Source of the DNA: Verrucomicrobiales bacterium | Lineage (GTDB): Bacteria; Verrucomicrobiota; Verrucomicrobiia; Limisphaerales; Palsa-1400 | Direction: 5' to 3' | NCBI GenBank assembly: GCA_003140095.1 | Contig: PLIU01000441.1 | Coordinates: 1-37,679, forward strand | DNA length: 37,679 bases | Position numbers and translations under genes: made by a program | The notes under the pieces: generated by a model | The model's database searches: none | What the model saw: the letters and a program-made list of their open reading frames with translations, nothing else | What the model was told of the DNA's origin: nothing | In this document: in pieces, positions 1-8,382 of the stretch | How the letters are laid out: each line of letters begins with the position of its first letter | Position numbering within the stretch: position 1 is the stretch's first letter

Positions 1-40
1 GGTTTGATTCGGTTTGATTCAGTTTGATCGGGTTTGACTG
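1..40. repeat. Four 10-bp tandem repeats
   Basis: The window opens with GGTTTGATTC twice, then the variants AGTTTGATCG and GGTTTGACTG. The array may continue off the left edge. It is followed at about 65-110 by pyrimidine-rich low-complexity sequence built on CATCCTTTATCC and CTTTAGCC. No coding function is supported. The unit has no spacer structure, so it is a short tandem repeat and not a CRISPR. Confidence 0.7.
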
Positions 41-124
41 AGCGGCTGCGACATCGCCTAGCTGCTTCATCCGCTTTAGCCTTCATCCTTTATCCTTTAG
101 CCTTGTTTTGCCCTGGTTCCCAAA

Positions 125-796
125 ATGTCAAAGAACAACATCTCTTACAAATCTTACAGTTCCACATAATCGGAGACGCGCAAGCTCCTTTTCATCCGGG
201 CGGAACAGACCCCAATCCTCGCGGACTTACCCAAAGGCTGAAAAATTTCGCCCTCGGGGCCGCCGGTGCCATCCATTTGCAATTGCGGCGCGACCAGACC
301 CGGTGTTGAGATAGCTCGAAGAATCACCGCCGATGAACACCAAAGGATCATCGAGCGCGAGCACAACCCGGAATTCCGGGCGTATTATCAGCTTTTTGAC
401 TGGAAAGACCGAACCGTATCTTACCAGCGGCGTAAAACCGGCTTGCAGGTGGTAATCGCATTCGGCGCGGAGGCTGCCAGCGTGTTGGAGTCGCTGCCGA
501 AGTTTGGCCCGTTGTTCCCGCGCATTGCTCGGATCAAAGAGAGCCACCGCGCCAAGATGTTTAGCAAGCGGCTGAGGACGGTAGGAATCACCGGCATTTC
601 CATGCACAGCTACCGTTACGCCTGGGCGGAAAGGGCAAAGACGGTGGGAATGCCGGAGCGGTTCGCGCAGCAGGCGCTTGGGCACAGTTCCAAAGCCTTT
701 GCGCGAGCCTATTCCAAAAAGGCCAAGGTGGTCGTTCCCTCGCTGGAAGTTTACGAGGCGAAGATTGTTCCGATGCCAATGGTAGTCAATCAATAA
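125..796 (+). pseudogene. Tyrosine recombinase/integrase remnant
   Basis: One reading frame runs from ATG 125 to the stop at 794-796 but is cut by TAA at 167-169 and TGA at 239-241, so no full product can be made. An intact stretch from GTG 266 could give 176 aa. Its C-terminal part has the catalytic-box pattern of tyrosine recombinases: HSYR (HxxR) after ISM, then QALGHSS, then a Tyr in FARAYSKKA as the likely nucleophile. The first catalytic Arg region and most of the N-terminal DNA-binding part are missing; the family is usually 300-400 aa. With the truncated ATPase downstream it marks an eroded mobile or accessory region. The recombinase assignment rests on the HxxR/GH/Y pattern only. Confidence 0.62.
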
Positions 797-912
797 CCCC
801 ACTTGCAATTCCATCGACTGGAACAATTTGATCATCGGCGCAGTGGGCATCTCCCACTCGAAGGCACAGACCACACCAAGACAAGATTGCACCTTTCCTT
901 TCGATCCATTAG

Positions 913-1197
913 GTGCATAATTGGGGCATGGTTTACAATTTTAAACGAGCATTAGTCAGCAAGCTCAAATCGACAACGCAATTCATATTTGCAACTCACA
1001 ATCCGAATATTCCGGTCTTGGGCGATGCTGAACAGATAATTGCGTGTGCTTACGACGAAGATTCAATCCAAACCAAAGTAGGGAGCATCGATTCGCCAGC
1101 ACTTCAGGAAGCGATTGTCAGCATTATGCAGAGAGGACGCGAAGCATTCCAACGGCGAAAGGAGATTTACCAGGAATGGAACCGACAGAACTCCTAG
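913..1197 (+). pseudogene. C-terminal fragment of an AAA/ABC-type ATPase
   Basis: This frame starts at GTG 913 directly after an in-frame TAG (910-912) and gives at most 94 aa. The sequence FIFATHNPNIPVLGDAE resembles the C-terminal end of large SMC/RecF-like or TrlF-like ATPases, where a His after a hydrophobic strand forms the H-loop and the segment after it closes the nucleotide-binding site. Walker A, Walker B and everything upstream are missing, so it cannot work as an ATPase alone. The tail, rich in Arg, Lys and Glu, overlaps the next gene by 22 bp; that overlap suggests the two genes were translationally coupled before the 5' part was lost. It could instead be expressed as a short relic peptide. 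Confidence 0.55.
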
Positions 1198-2360
1198 AAA
1201 TCGTCGGACGAGGCGAAGACAGCCACCACCAATTCAAAGAAAATGTCGCCAGTCCAGCATCATTAGCTGCGGAGTTGGTTGCCTTTGCCAACTCTGGAGG
1301 CGGGCAGATTTTCGTCGGTGTCGCGGATGACGGATCAATTAATGCACATAACGCGGCAAGTATCGGACGGCTAAACCAGCTTATTGCCAACACTGCGTCA
1401 AGCTCAGTTCGACCGCCGATCAACCCGCTTACAGAGAACGTTGCAGTATCTGGCGGCGTGGTAATTGTGGTCAGCGTTTCTGACGGACTCAGCAAGCCAT
1501 ATATGGACAATAATGGGGCCATCTGGGTGAAAAGCGGTAGCGATAAGCGCAAGGTGACTTCGCGTGAGGAAATGCAGCGCATGTTTCAGAGTGCGCTGCT
1601 CGTCCACGGTGATGATATTCCAGTTCCTAGAACTTCTGTGGCCGACATTGACCTCGACTACTTTCGGTGGTTCTTCAAGCTCCGCTTTGATCAGGAATTG
1701 GACGAGCAGGGACTGTCGCTTAGACAGGTGCTGTCAAATATGCGACTTCTAATTGACGACACCCTGACAGTAACCGGGGTCCTCCTATTTGCGAAAGACC
1801 CGCAAGCTTTCCTTCCAGTATTTCACATAAAAGCCGTTTGTTATCCCGGTAATGAAATTCATTCTTCGACTTACATTGACAGCGAGGATATGTTTGGTCG
1901 CATTCAAACGCAATTTGAAAATTCCCTAGCTTTTTTGCTTCGTAATCTCCGCAAAGGACAAATGGGCCAAGGTGTCAATTCTACGGGGAAAGTGGAGATA
2001 CCAAGAATTGTTCTCGAGGAACTTCTCGCAAATGCTTTGATCCACAGGGATTATTTTGTGTCAGCACCCATTCGTATTTTTGTGTTTGATGACCGTGTGG
2101 TAATCATCAGTCCAGGGCATTTGCCAAATAATCTTACGCTTGCAAACATACGAAGCGGAAACTCAAATATTCGCAATCCAATTCTGACCTCATTCGCAAC
2201 CAAGGTGATCCCGTATCGCGGCCTCGGAACTGGAATTGTTCGGGCTGTGAAGGCATATCCTGAGATTGAATTCGCAGATGACAGAGATGGCAACGTGTTT
2301 AAAGCGGTAATCCGACGGAACACTAATAATATCACAACCCCACCATCCCCCTCTGTTTAG
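1176..2360 (+). CDS. AlbA_2 domain / GHKL ATPase-type putative regulator
   Basis: A 394-aa protein of the COG2865 type. The N-terminus (about residues 1-130) looks like a Schlafen AlbA_2 nucleic-acid-binding domain: ESHHQFKEN-like start, then ELVAFANSGGGQIFVGVADDG. The C-terminal third looks like HATPase_c_4: EELLANALIHRDY (N box), a later SPGHLP, then RNP and YRGLGTGI. ATG 1176 is chosen because AAAGGAG lies at 1158-1164 and the conserved domain begins right after it; the frame is open further upstream, to about 1044, but that part encodes nothing recognisable. It overlaps the truncated ATPase gene by 22 bp. Such proteins occur in stand-alone regulators and in defence or accessory islands; here the neighbours favour an island role. 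Molecular function is not proven. Confidence 0.8.
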   Translation: MEPTELLEIVGRGEDSHHQFKENVASPASLAAELVAFANSGGGQIFVGVADDGSINAHNAASIGRLNQLIANTASSSVRPPINPLTENVAVSGGVVIVVSVSDGLSKPYMDNNGAIWVKSGSDKRKVTSREEMQRMFQSALLVHGDDIPVPRTSVADIDLDYFRWFFKLRFDQELDEQGLSLRQVLSNMRLLIDDTLTVTGVLLFAKDPQAFLPVFHIKAVCYPGNEIHSSTYIDSEDMFGRIQTQFENSLAFLLRNLRKGQMGQGVNSTGKVEIPRIVLEELLANALIHRDYFVSAPIRIFVFDDRVVIISPGHLPNNLTLANIRSGNSNIRNPILTSFATKVIPYRGLGTGIVRAVKAYPEIEFADDRDGNVFKAVIRRNTNNITTPPSPSV

Positions 2361-2387
2361 CCTGCCTAACACATTTGATTCTGTTTC

Positions 2388-2798
2388 TTATCTGTTCGAG
2401 GCAGCAGACGATTCAAGAAGAGCCTCATGACCTTCTCGTGAACCATTGCCAGAACGATCTTTCTTTCGGGAATTTTTCCGTTGGCAGTGCTGAATGATGG
2501 TGTTCGTCATCTTCACCAGCCATCAGCAGTCTTTCAGAAGCTCCAACACCTCCGCCGTGCAGAAAAACTTGCCGCCATTCTGCGCCGGGTTGCCTAGCGG
2601 CTTGAGCGGACGGGAGGAAACAAGCGCCGGAATATCGTGCGGCTGGCAGTTGAGCACCCACCCCGCTTGTTCCGAAGTCAAGCGGGCGGCAGTTGCCCTA
2701 AAAGCGACAGAAACCGATGCTGATCTTCTTTCATGCCATACCAGTCGCCCCACCCAGCCAAAAGCGAACTCGGCAACAGATTCTATTGGCTTGACCAC
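2388..2798 (-). pseudogene. Small conserved hypothetical, broken by in-frame TGA
   Basis: Reading the minus strand from 2798, the product contains LNCQPHDIPALVSSRPLKPL, then KFFCTAEVLELLKDC, then TGA at about 2520-2522. The same frame continues as WLVKMTNTIIQHCQRKN and ends at TAA 2388-2390. I recall similar short proteins of the form '..PHDIPVLV..LLKPLG.P....KFF...E....K....WL.K.T..I..HW...N' as recurrent hypotheticals in Verrucomicrobiota; this is memory, not a search. The conserved sequence on both sides of the stop argues for one gene with a nonsense mutation. A truncated 91-aa product remains possible. Function is unknown. Confidence 0.5.
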
Positions 2799-2813
2799 TG
2801 AAAACGAACTGTT

Positions 2814-4343
2814 ATGAAAATGGAATACATGAAAGCCACCGCGACACGCAGGCAGTTTCTAAAATCGGCCGCAGCCACCGGTGCCATGCTTGGGCTGGGC
2901 GGCTGGGACATTGTTTCGGCGCTGCCTCCAGTCTCGGCCGCCGAAGCGGGGCTGGAGCCGAACCGCGTCCGGTTCAGCCCGGAAATTGAACCGCTGGTCC
3001 GGCTTCTCGAAGACACGCCGCGCGAGCGGTTGCTCGAAGAGGTCGGGTTTCGGATTCGACACGGGCTGAGCTATCGGGATTTGCTGGCGGCGGTGTTGCT
3101 GGCCGGAATTCGCGATATCGAGCCGCATCCGGTCGGGTTCAAATTTCATGCCGTGCTGGTGCTCAACTCCGCCCATTTGGCCAGCCTCGCGGCGCCCGAC
3201 AGCGAGCGCTGGCTGCCGATTTTTTGGGCGCTGGATTACTTCAAATCCTCGCAGAAGGAGAATGAGCAAAAGGGCGATTGGCACTTGCGCGCTCCGGACG
3301 AAGCGCGGCTGCCCTCCGGCGCAAAAGCCGGGCAAGCTTTTATCGACGCGATGGAGAACTGGGATGAAGAGGCGGCGGATGCGGCCGTGACCGCACTGGC
3401 GCGGTCGGCGAGCGCCCAGGAGGTGTTCGAGTTGTTTTGCCGCTACGGCGCCCGCGACTTCCGGGACATCGGCCATAAGGCCATTTACGTTGCCAACAGT
3501 TGGCGGACGCTCCAATGCATCGGATGGCGCCATGCTGAACCGGTGCTGCGCTCGCTGGCCTACGCTCTCTTGTACCACGACGGGTCTGCTAACCCTGCGC
3601 GGAGCGCGCTGGAGCCTGACCTGCCCGGCCGGCGCAATCTCGAGCGCTTGAAGCAAATCCGGCCGGACTGGCGCGCCGGGGCCGTTGACGGCCAGGCCAC
3701 ACTGGCCCTGCTCGACACGCTGCGCGAAGGATCCGCCGGGGATGCCAGCGACAAGGTGGTCGAGTTGCTGAATCGCGGTGTTGCCGCGCAGTCGGTATGG
3801 GATGCGCTGTTCGCCGGCGCGAGTGAACTGCTCATGCGCAAACCCGGCATAGGAACTTTGCACGCCGTGACCAGCACCAACGCGCTGCACTATGCCTGGC
3901 AAAACACGACCAACGACGAGACGCGCCGGTTCCTTTTGCTCCAGAACGCGGCCTTCCTGCCGTTGTTCCGCGGCAGCGTGCAAACCGGCGTGCGCGTGGA
4001 TCAATTCGAGCCGCTGCCGCCCAAGGCTGCCGGAGCGGACGCGTTGCCGGAGATTTTCGCCGAGATCAGCCAGGACCGGCTGGCGGCGGCGCGCAAGGCG
4101 CTGGCCTGGCTGAAGACGAATCCCGCCCCGAACGAATTCATCGGCACGGCGCGGCGGCTGGTATTTTTCAAAGGCAGCAACCCGCACGACTACAAGTTCA
4201 GTTCCGCAGTCTTGGAGGATTATCAGCACGTCAGCCCGGGTTTGCGCGAGCGGTATCTGGCGGCGAGCGTGTTCAATCTCGAAGGCTCCGGCGGGGCCGA
4301 CAATGACCTAGTGAACCGCACCCGCGCCGCGTTGGAGGGGTAG
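2814..4343 (+). CDS. Exported Tat-signal protein of unknown function
   Basis: A 509-aa product. The N-terminus TRRQFLKSAAATGAML is a typical twin-arginine (RRxFLK) signal followed by a hydrophobic stretch and an AAEA-type cleavage region near residue 43, so a folded, possibly cofactor-bearing periplasmic protein is expected. ATG 2829 (M6) is an equally good start. The body is mostly helical and rich in Ala, Leu and Arg. It contains conserved-looking blocks: HPVGFKFHAVLVLNSAH, RDIGHKAIYVANSWRTL, GWRHAEPVLRSLAYALLYH and LHAVTSTNALHYAW. The several His residues in these helices could bind a metal or resemble questin-oxidase-like proteins, but that similarity is weak and from memory. The gene stands alone on the plus strand, with its stop 215 bp before the next start. 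Confidence 0.75.
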   Translation: MKMEYMKATATRRQFLKSAAATGAMLGLGGWDIVSALPPVSAAEAGLEPNRVRFSPEIEPLVRLLEDTPRERLLEEVGFRIRHGLSYRDLLAAVLLAGIRDIEPHPVGFKFHAVLVLNSAHLASLAAPDSERWLPIFWALDYFKSSQKENEQKGDWHLRAPDEARLPSGAKAGQAFIDAMENWDEEAADAAVTALARSASAQEVFELFCRYGARDFRDIGHKAIYVANSWRTLQCIGWRHAEPVLRSLAYALLYHDGSANPARSALEPDLPGRRNLERLKQIRPDWRAGAVDGQATLALLDTLREGSAGDASDKVVELLNRGVAAQSVWDALFAGASELLMRKPGIGTLHAVTSTNALHYAWQNTTNDETRRFLLLQNAAFLPLFRGSVQTGVRVDQFEPLPPKAAGADALPEIFAEISQDRLAAARKALAWLKTNPAPNEFIGTARRLVFFKGSNPHDYKFSSAVLEDYQHVSPGLRERYLAASVFNLEGSGGADNDLVNRTRAALEG

Positions 4344-4456
4344 CAAGCAGCCCTGGAAGAGAAAAAGAAAGCAAGAATCTAAAGTTTGGTCCCCAATACG
4401 CATGAAAAGTCAAAAAGGATCATCCATTACGCCGGGGCGTGCGCGCGAGCGGCGTA

Positions 4457-4480
4457 GGAATTCATCCTGGAATTCATCCT
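4457..4480. repeat. Two-copy 12-bp tandem repeat
   Basis: GGAATTCATCCT occurs twice without a gap, 79 bp upstream of the peptidase start. It lies in the 5' non-coding stretch and has no obvious function. Confidence 0.6.
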
Positions 4481-4558
4481 GCTGGAAAGTCGCTGGGTTC
4501 TGGCTCGGGATCATATCCTTTGACTGTCTTTATACGTGATGGCATGCTGTCCTGCGCC

Positions 4559-6019
4559 ATGAAAATCTTCAAATCATGCTTCGTCTTTGGCCTGCTCTTG
4601 CTAACGATGGCGGCGCCAACTTGGGGCGCGAATAAAAGTCAGGAGTACGCTGTCGTTGTTTCCAAAAATACTCTCGCTGACGCGGGGTGGAAAAAAGTCG
4701 TGGACGCGCTGGTCAAAGAACATAACGCGACCGTGGTCACGTTCGACAACGACGTGGACGACACGTTGCCCGAATTGCGCCGGCAATTTCCGCGTTATGT
4801 TTGTTTCGTCGCGCAGCCGACGGAGGCGGGCCGGAAGTTCGTGGGCAAGGTCCACCGGCTGACGCGGCGGTTTGATGACGATCCTTATACGGATTGCTTC
4901 TGGGGCATTCTCACCGGCTACGACGCGGCCAATGCGTTGCGCATCGCGCAATACACCCAGCCGCTGACCATCCGCAAAACCGCCGCCGCCACGGAGGTCG
5001 CGCTTGATATGTGCGAGGCAGGCGTGTGGTATTCCGAGTTGCAAAAGAATCGCACGGTGCGCAAGGAGCCGGGGCACGCGCCGGTGGAATGCCAAGGCCC
5101 TGACGACACTACCGAGGCTCTGGCCGATTTGTTGACTGATTACCACGCCGACTTGTTCATCACCTCGGGTCACGCCAGCGAACGCGATTGGCGGATTGGC
5201 TATGCTTATCGCAACGGCTCGTTCCGTTGTGAAAACGGCCGGCTTTATGGTCTGGACACTTCCGGGCAGCGTCATCCGATTCAGTCCGACAACGCCAAAG
5301 TTTTCATGCCGATCGGCAATTGCCTGATGGGACACATTGACGGACCGGATGCGATGGCGCTGGCTTACATGAACAGCGCCGGTGTCAAGCAAATGCTCGG
5401 CTACATCATGCCAACTTCCTACGGTTACGGCGGCTGGGGCTGCCTGGATTATTTTGTGGAACAACCGGGACGCTACACGTTCACGGAGGCCTTCTTCGCC
5501 AACGAGCACGCGCTCATCCATCGTCTGGCGACCTATTTTCCTGAACTGGTCAACGCCGAGGTGGACGAGAACGGGCAGACGAGCGCCAAAATCGTGCTCT
5601 GCAACAAAGCCAAAGCCGCCGGGTTGACCGAGGAGGACGGACGCTGGCTTCTTTTCGACCGCGATGCCGTGGCGTTTTACGGCGACCCGGCCTGGGAAGC
5701 GCGCATGGCCAAAATGCCGACCGCCTGGGACCAGACCTTGACCGAGAAAGACGGCGTCTGGACGCTCGAAATCAAACCAAATCGCGGCGCGAAAACGTTC
5801 GAGCCAATCAACACCAACGGTTCGCAGCGGGGCGGCCGTCCCATCGTGCAATTTCTGCCGCATCGCATTCAATCAGCGCAAGTGCTGGAAGGCGCGGATT
5901 TGAATCCGGTGATTACGGATGATTTTGTGCTTGTTCCCAATCCGAAGGAAGGTCAGCCCGGCAAGGAATATCGCGTCGTTTTCCGCGCCGTTAAATTGAA
6001 CTATTTGCTTCAAAGGTAA
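4559..6019 (+). CDS. Secreted clan CD (C25/gingipain-like) cysteine peptidase
   Basis: A 486-aa protein from ATG 4559. Residues 1-24 (MKIFKSC, then FGLLLLTMAAPTWGA) form a Sec signal peptide, which is why this start is preferred over the longer open frame beginning near 4439. The central part has the His/Cys arrangement of clan CD peptidases: ITSGHASERDW supplies a His after a hydrophobic strand, and about 55 residues later MPIGNCLMGH supplies the Cys. Next comes GVKQMLGYIMPTSYGYGGWG, as seen in C25-like proteins where the domain continues past the Cys. The C-terminal 120 residues look beta-rich and could be an Ig-like or sorting domain. It probably acts in the periplasm or outside the cell. 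The family is inferred from the His/Cys motif and not confirmed by profile search; specificity cannot be read from sequence. Confidence 0.68.
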   Translation: MKIFKSCFVFGLLLLTMAAPTWGANKSQEYAVVVSKNTLADAGWKKVVDALVKEHNATVVTFDNDVDDTLPELRRQFPRYVCFVAQPTEAGRKFVGKVHRLTRRFDDDPYTDCFWGILTGYDAANALRIAQYTQPLTIRKTAAATEVALDMCEAGVWYSELQKNRTVRKEPGHAPVECQGPDDTTEALADLLTDYHADLFITSGHASERDWRIGYAYRNGSFRCENGRLYGLDTSGQRHPIQSDNAKVFMPIGNCLMGHIDGPDAMALAYMNSAGVKQMLGYIMPTSYGYGGWGCLDYFVEQPGRYTFTEAFFANEHALIHRLATYFPELVNAEVDENGQTSAKIVLCNKAKAAGLTEEDGRWLLFDRDAVAFYGDPAWEARMAKMPTAWDQTLTEKDGVWTLEIKPNRGAKTFEPINTNGSQRGGRPIVQFLPHRIQSAQVLEGADLNPVITDDFVLVPNPKEGQPGKEYRVVFRAVKLNYLLQR

Positions 6020-6020
6020 G

Positions 6021-6036
6021 AGGCCCTTCAGGGCTT
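6021..6036. terminator. Possible bidirectional terminator hairpin
   Basis: The 16-nt gap between the stop of the plus-strand peptidase gene (6019) and the stop of the minus-strand kinase gene (6036) can fold as AGGCCC-TTCA-GGGCTT, a 6-bp stem with one G-T pair and a 4-nt loop. The position between convergent genes suits a terminator, but the stem is short and there is no T-run. Confidence 0.35.
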
Positions 6037-8309
6037 CAGCTCGCCAGTTTTTCCACGGCCGCTCTGGCATCCTGGCACGATACGTCGTGAACCTGGTGAT
6101 ACAGCTTGATGGCCAGATTCTTCTCTCCCGCTTGGGCCAGGCGTTTGACGTATTCGAGAGTCGGAAGCTCGCCCAACTGCGGCCACAGACCCTTTGCCCG
6201 CGCTTGTTGAATTTGCCCGCTCCAATATTGTTGAAGTTGCCGGCGCATATGGAGTTTAAGGAGGATGATCACCAGGATGCCTATGCCCGGCAGCATCCCG
6301 GCTAAGGCGCCTGCTTTGAACTGGAACTGGCCCACGACTGCGAATGCCACGGTTATGAATCCAAGCGCCAACAAGACCCAGAAGACGCTGGGGATTCGGA
6401 ACAGCAAGACCTGTGGCGGCGTCCAACGGCCGGCTTCGATTTCAGCGCGCGCCTCGGCAAAGGTGCGCTTATACATCGGAAAGGCGAGCAAATAGAAAAT
6501 ACAGAGGCAGACCCCCGGAACGACGACGACAGCGAGAAGGAGCGGACCGCCTCCTCCGAATTCGGCAACAGCGCCCGAGTTTGAACCGCCGGCTTTGAAA
6601 TTGCGCAGGCCTGCGACCGACTTGGCGGTCAATTGCTCCCACGAGGCAGGCGCCGCGCCGTGGCAAGACACGAACAGTTCCATCAGTTGCCGGGCTTCCG
6701 CCTGCACTTGGGGTTGGGCGACGTCCAATCCGGCGCTGTCATGGAGCCAGTTGTTCAACCTGTCAAAATTCAGCACGCTCAAGGCCTGGCCGTACTGGCC
6801 GGGGTCGCGAGAATCATTTTCGACGCGCAAGCCGGGCAAGGTGAAGGTCAGCATCGCCGTGGGAAAATCCTTGCGGTAGATTTTTAAGGCCATCGTCCCG
6901 GACGCCGCGAGGGAGTTTGTGTTCCAGGCCGGCATATGGTAACTGGAGATATTGCCGGCCAAGCCGATTTTTTCGTACAAGTGGGATTTCGGGTAAAACC
7001 ACTCTTCCCGCCACTCCGTCCTGCGAGAGGGGAAAGCCGCCATCCCAACAAGGAAGGTGGCGACGCATGGAGCGGTCACCGCAGCCAGACGCCAGTTGCC
7101 CCGGTGGCGCACCGCAGGCGGTAGCTGCCCCCACCGAAGCCCCTGACTGGCCATTTTGTAGCGCCAGCCAAGAAGCGAAATCGAAATCCCGACGAGGAGG
7201 AGAGCCAGACCAAAGAGGTAAGCCAAGTAAGGGGCGACAAACCACAGTGCCAAGCAGAGGAAAACAGGGACGATCATTGCTTTGAGGACCGTCCGGGCAA
7301 ACGTGGGCTCGGGGTTCGAGCCCGGAGCCGCTGGGGTCGCCGGCGTCGTGGAAGTGATCGTTTCCACGCTGCTTTTAACCTCGCTGGCCTGTTGATAACG
7401 CCGCGCGGGTTCGCGTTCCAAGGCGCGCAAGACAACCTCGTCCAATCGCACATCGACTTGCACCCTTTTCGAGGGCGGCTCGAATCGGCCCATGGGCACT
7501 TCGCCGGTGAGCATCTCGTAGAAAACCACGCCCAGGGAGTAAATGTCCGCGCGGTGATCCACGGCTTGGGCGTTCTGGCGCTGCTCGGGCGCCATGTAGT
7601 TCAAGGTGCCCATCGCCGCTTGTGACATGGTCAAGGCCGTGTCCGGCGCGGCGCCTAGCAATTTAGCCAGGCCGAAATCGGCGATTTTTACCTGGCCCTT
7701 TTTGTTTAGAAGAATGTTCTCGGGCTTAATGTCGCGATGAACCACTCCTTCGTCGTGGGCGAATTGGAGGGCGGTGCAAATCTGTGTGACCAACGCCAGC
7801 GCCTGGCGCGGCTCCAGAGGTTGATTGTGGAGCAGATGCCGAAGGTTCATTCCATCCACATACTCCATGATGAAGTAGTAATACTCGCTGGTCTGGCCGA
7901 AATCGTAAAAGGTGACGATGCCGGGATGATTGAGCTTGGCGAGGGCTTTGGCTTCCCGCTGGAATCGTTCCGCGAAGGCAGGGCCACGGTTCGATTCCAC
8001 CGGCAGGATTTTCAGCGCCACCAACCGGTCCACCCGAGGCTGGAGCGCCTTATACACCATGCCCATGCCACCCATGCCCAGCAATTCAATGATTTCCAAT
8101 TGTGGGAATTGTGCCGCCAGTTGGGACACGTCCGGCGGAACGCGGGTTCCCGGCGGGGAATCGGCAAGTGGGTTGACGTTAATGGTGGCGCGCGGAGCCG
8201 CCGGTTCAGTGCCCAGAGCGACTTTGGCCAGGCAAGCTGGGCAAAGCCCTTCCGGGGCTTTCTCCGGCAGCGGCTGCTGGCATTGTTTGCAGATTGGCAT
8301 GGTGTCCAT
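6036..8309 (-). CDS. Membrane Ser/Thr protein kinase with zinc ribbon and L7/L12-like tail
   Basis: A 757-aa Hanks-type kinase. Residues 7-26 form a four-Cys zinc ribbon (CKQC and CPAC). The kinase domain spans about 72-320: glycine loop LGMGGMGMVY, Lys100 in VALKIL, HRD 191-193 in VVHRDIKPEN, DFG 211-213, APE 240-242. All catalytic residues are present. Several hydrophobic segments follow (about 350-430 and 600-690), so the kinase is tethered to the inner membrane with a region outside the cytoplasm between them. The last 45 residues (AGEKNLAIKLYHQVHDVSCQDARAAVEKL) resemble the C-terminal domain of ribosomal protein L7/L12, a module also found in membrane proteins. It is the last gene of the kinase-sigma-kinase operon, 73 bp after the sigma gene. 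It probably phosphorylates a partner linked to that sigma factor; this is inference. Confidence 0.9.
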   Translation of the reverse strand: MDTMPICKQCQQPLPEKAPEGLCPACLAKVALGTEPAAPRATINVNPLADSPPGTRVPPDVSQLAAQFPQLEIIELLGMGGMGMVYKALQPRVDRLVALKILPVESNRGPAFAERFQREAKALAKLNHPGIVTFYDFGQTSEYYYFIMEYVDGMNLRHLLHNQPLEPRQALALVTQICTALQFAHDEGVVHRDIKPENILLNKKGQVKIADFGLAKLLGAAPDTALTMSQAAMGTLNYMAPEQRQNAQAVDHRADIYSLGVVFYEMLTGEVPMGRFEPPSKRVQVDVRLDEVVLRALEREPARRYQQASEVKSSVETITSTTPATPAAPGSNPEPTFARTVLKAMIVPVFLCLALWFVAPYLAYLFGLALLLVGISISLLGWRYKMASQGLRWGQLPPAVRHRGNWRLAAVTAPCVATFLVGMAAFPSRRTEWREEWFYPKSHLYEKIGLAGNISSYHMPAWNTNSLAASGTMALKIYRKDFPTAMLTFTLPGLRVENDSRDPGQYGQALSVLNFDRLNNWLHDSAGLDVAQPQVQAEARQLMELFVSCHGAAPASWEQLTAKSVAGLRNFKAGGSNSGAVAEFGGGGPLLLAVVVVPGVCLCIFYLLAFPMYKRTFAEARAEIEAGRWTPPQVLLFRIPSVFWVLLALGFITVAFAVVGQFQFKAGALAGMLPGIGILVIILLKLHMRRQLQQYWSGQIQQARAKGLWPQLGELPTLEYVKRLAQAGEKNLAIKLYHQVHDVSCQDARAAVEKLAS

Positions 8310-8382
8310 ATTTCAGCCTTTCATTTGTCTCTTCACCCCATACAGAAGAAATTTTCGGCCAAGGTAACAGTGATTTAACCAG

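Noticed and set aside
1..40. Possible CRISPR or phase-variable array
   Set aside because: Units of 10 bp directly abut, without spacers, and are not inside a gene.
842..857. AGTGGG-N5-CCCACT hairpin between the integrase remnant and ATPase stub
   Set aside because: Short stem with no T-run; could be an old attachment or terminator element but no support.
2515..2530. TGA read as selenocysteine in the broken small gene
   Set aside because: No SECIS-like hairpin directly after the codon, and nothing suggests a redox protein.
2859..4229. Open frame of 456 codons on the minus strand opposite the Tat-signal protein
   Set aside because: Low-complexity Arg/Gln/Leu composition and no start context; the plus strand has a convincing export signal.
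4601..5872. Open frame of 423 codons on the minus strand opposite the peptidase gene
   Set aside because: No motif or signal peptide; the plus-strand product has a signal and the His/Cys pair.
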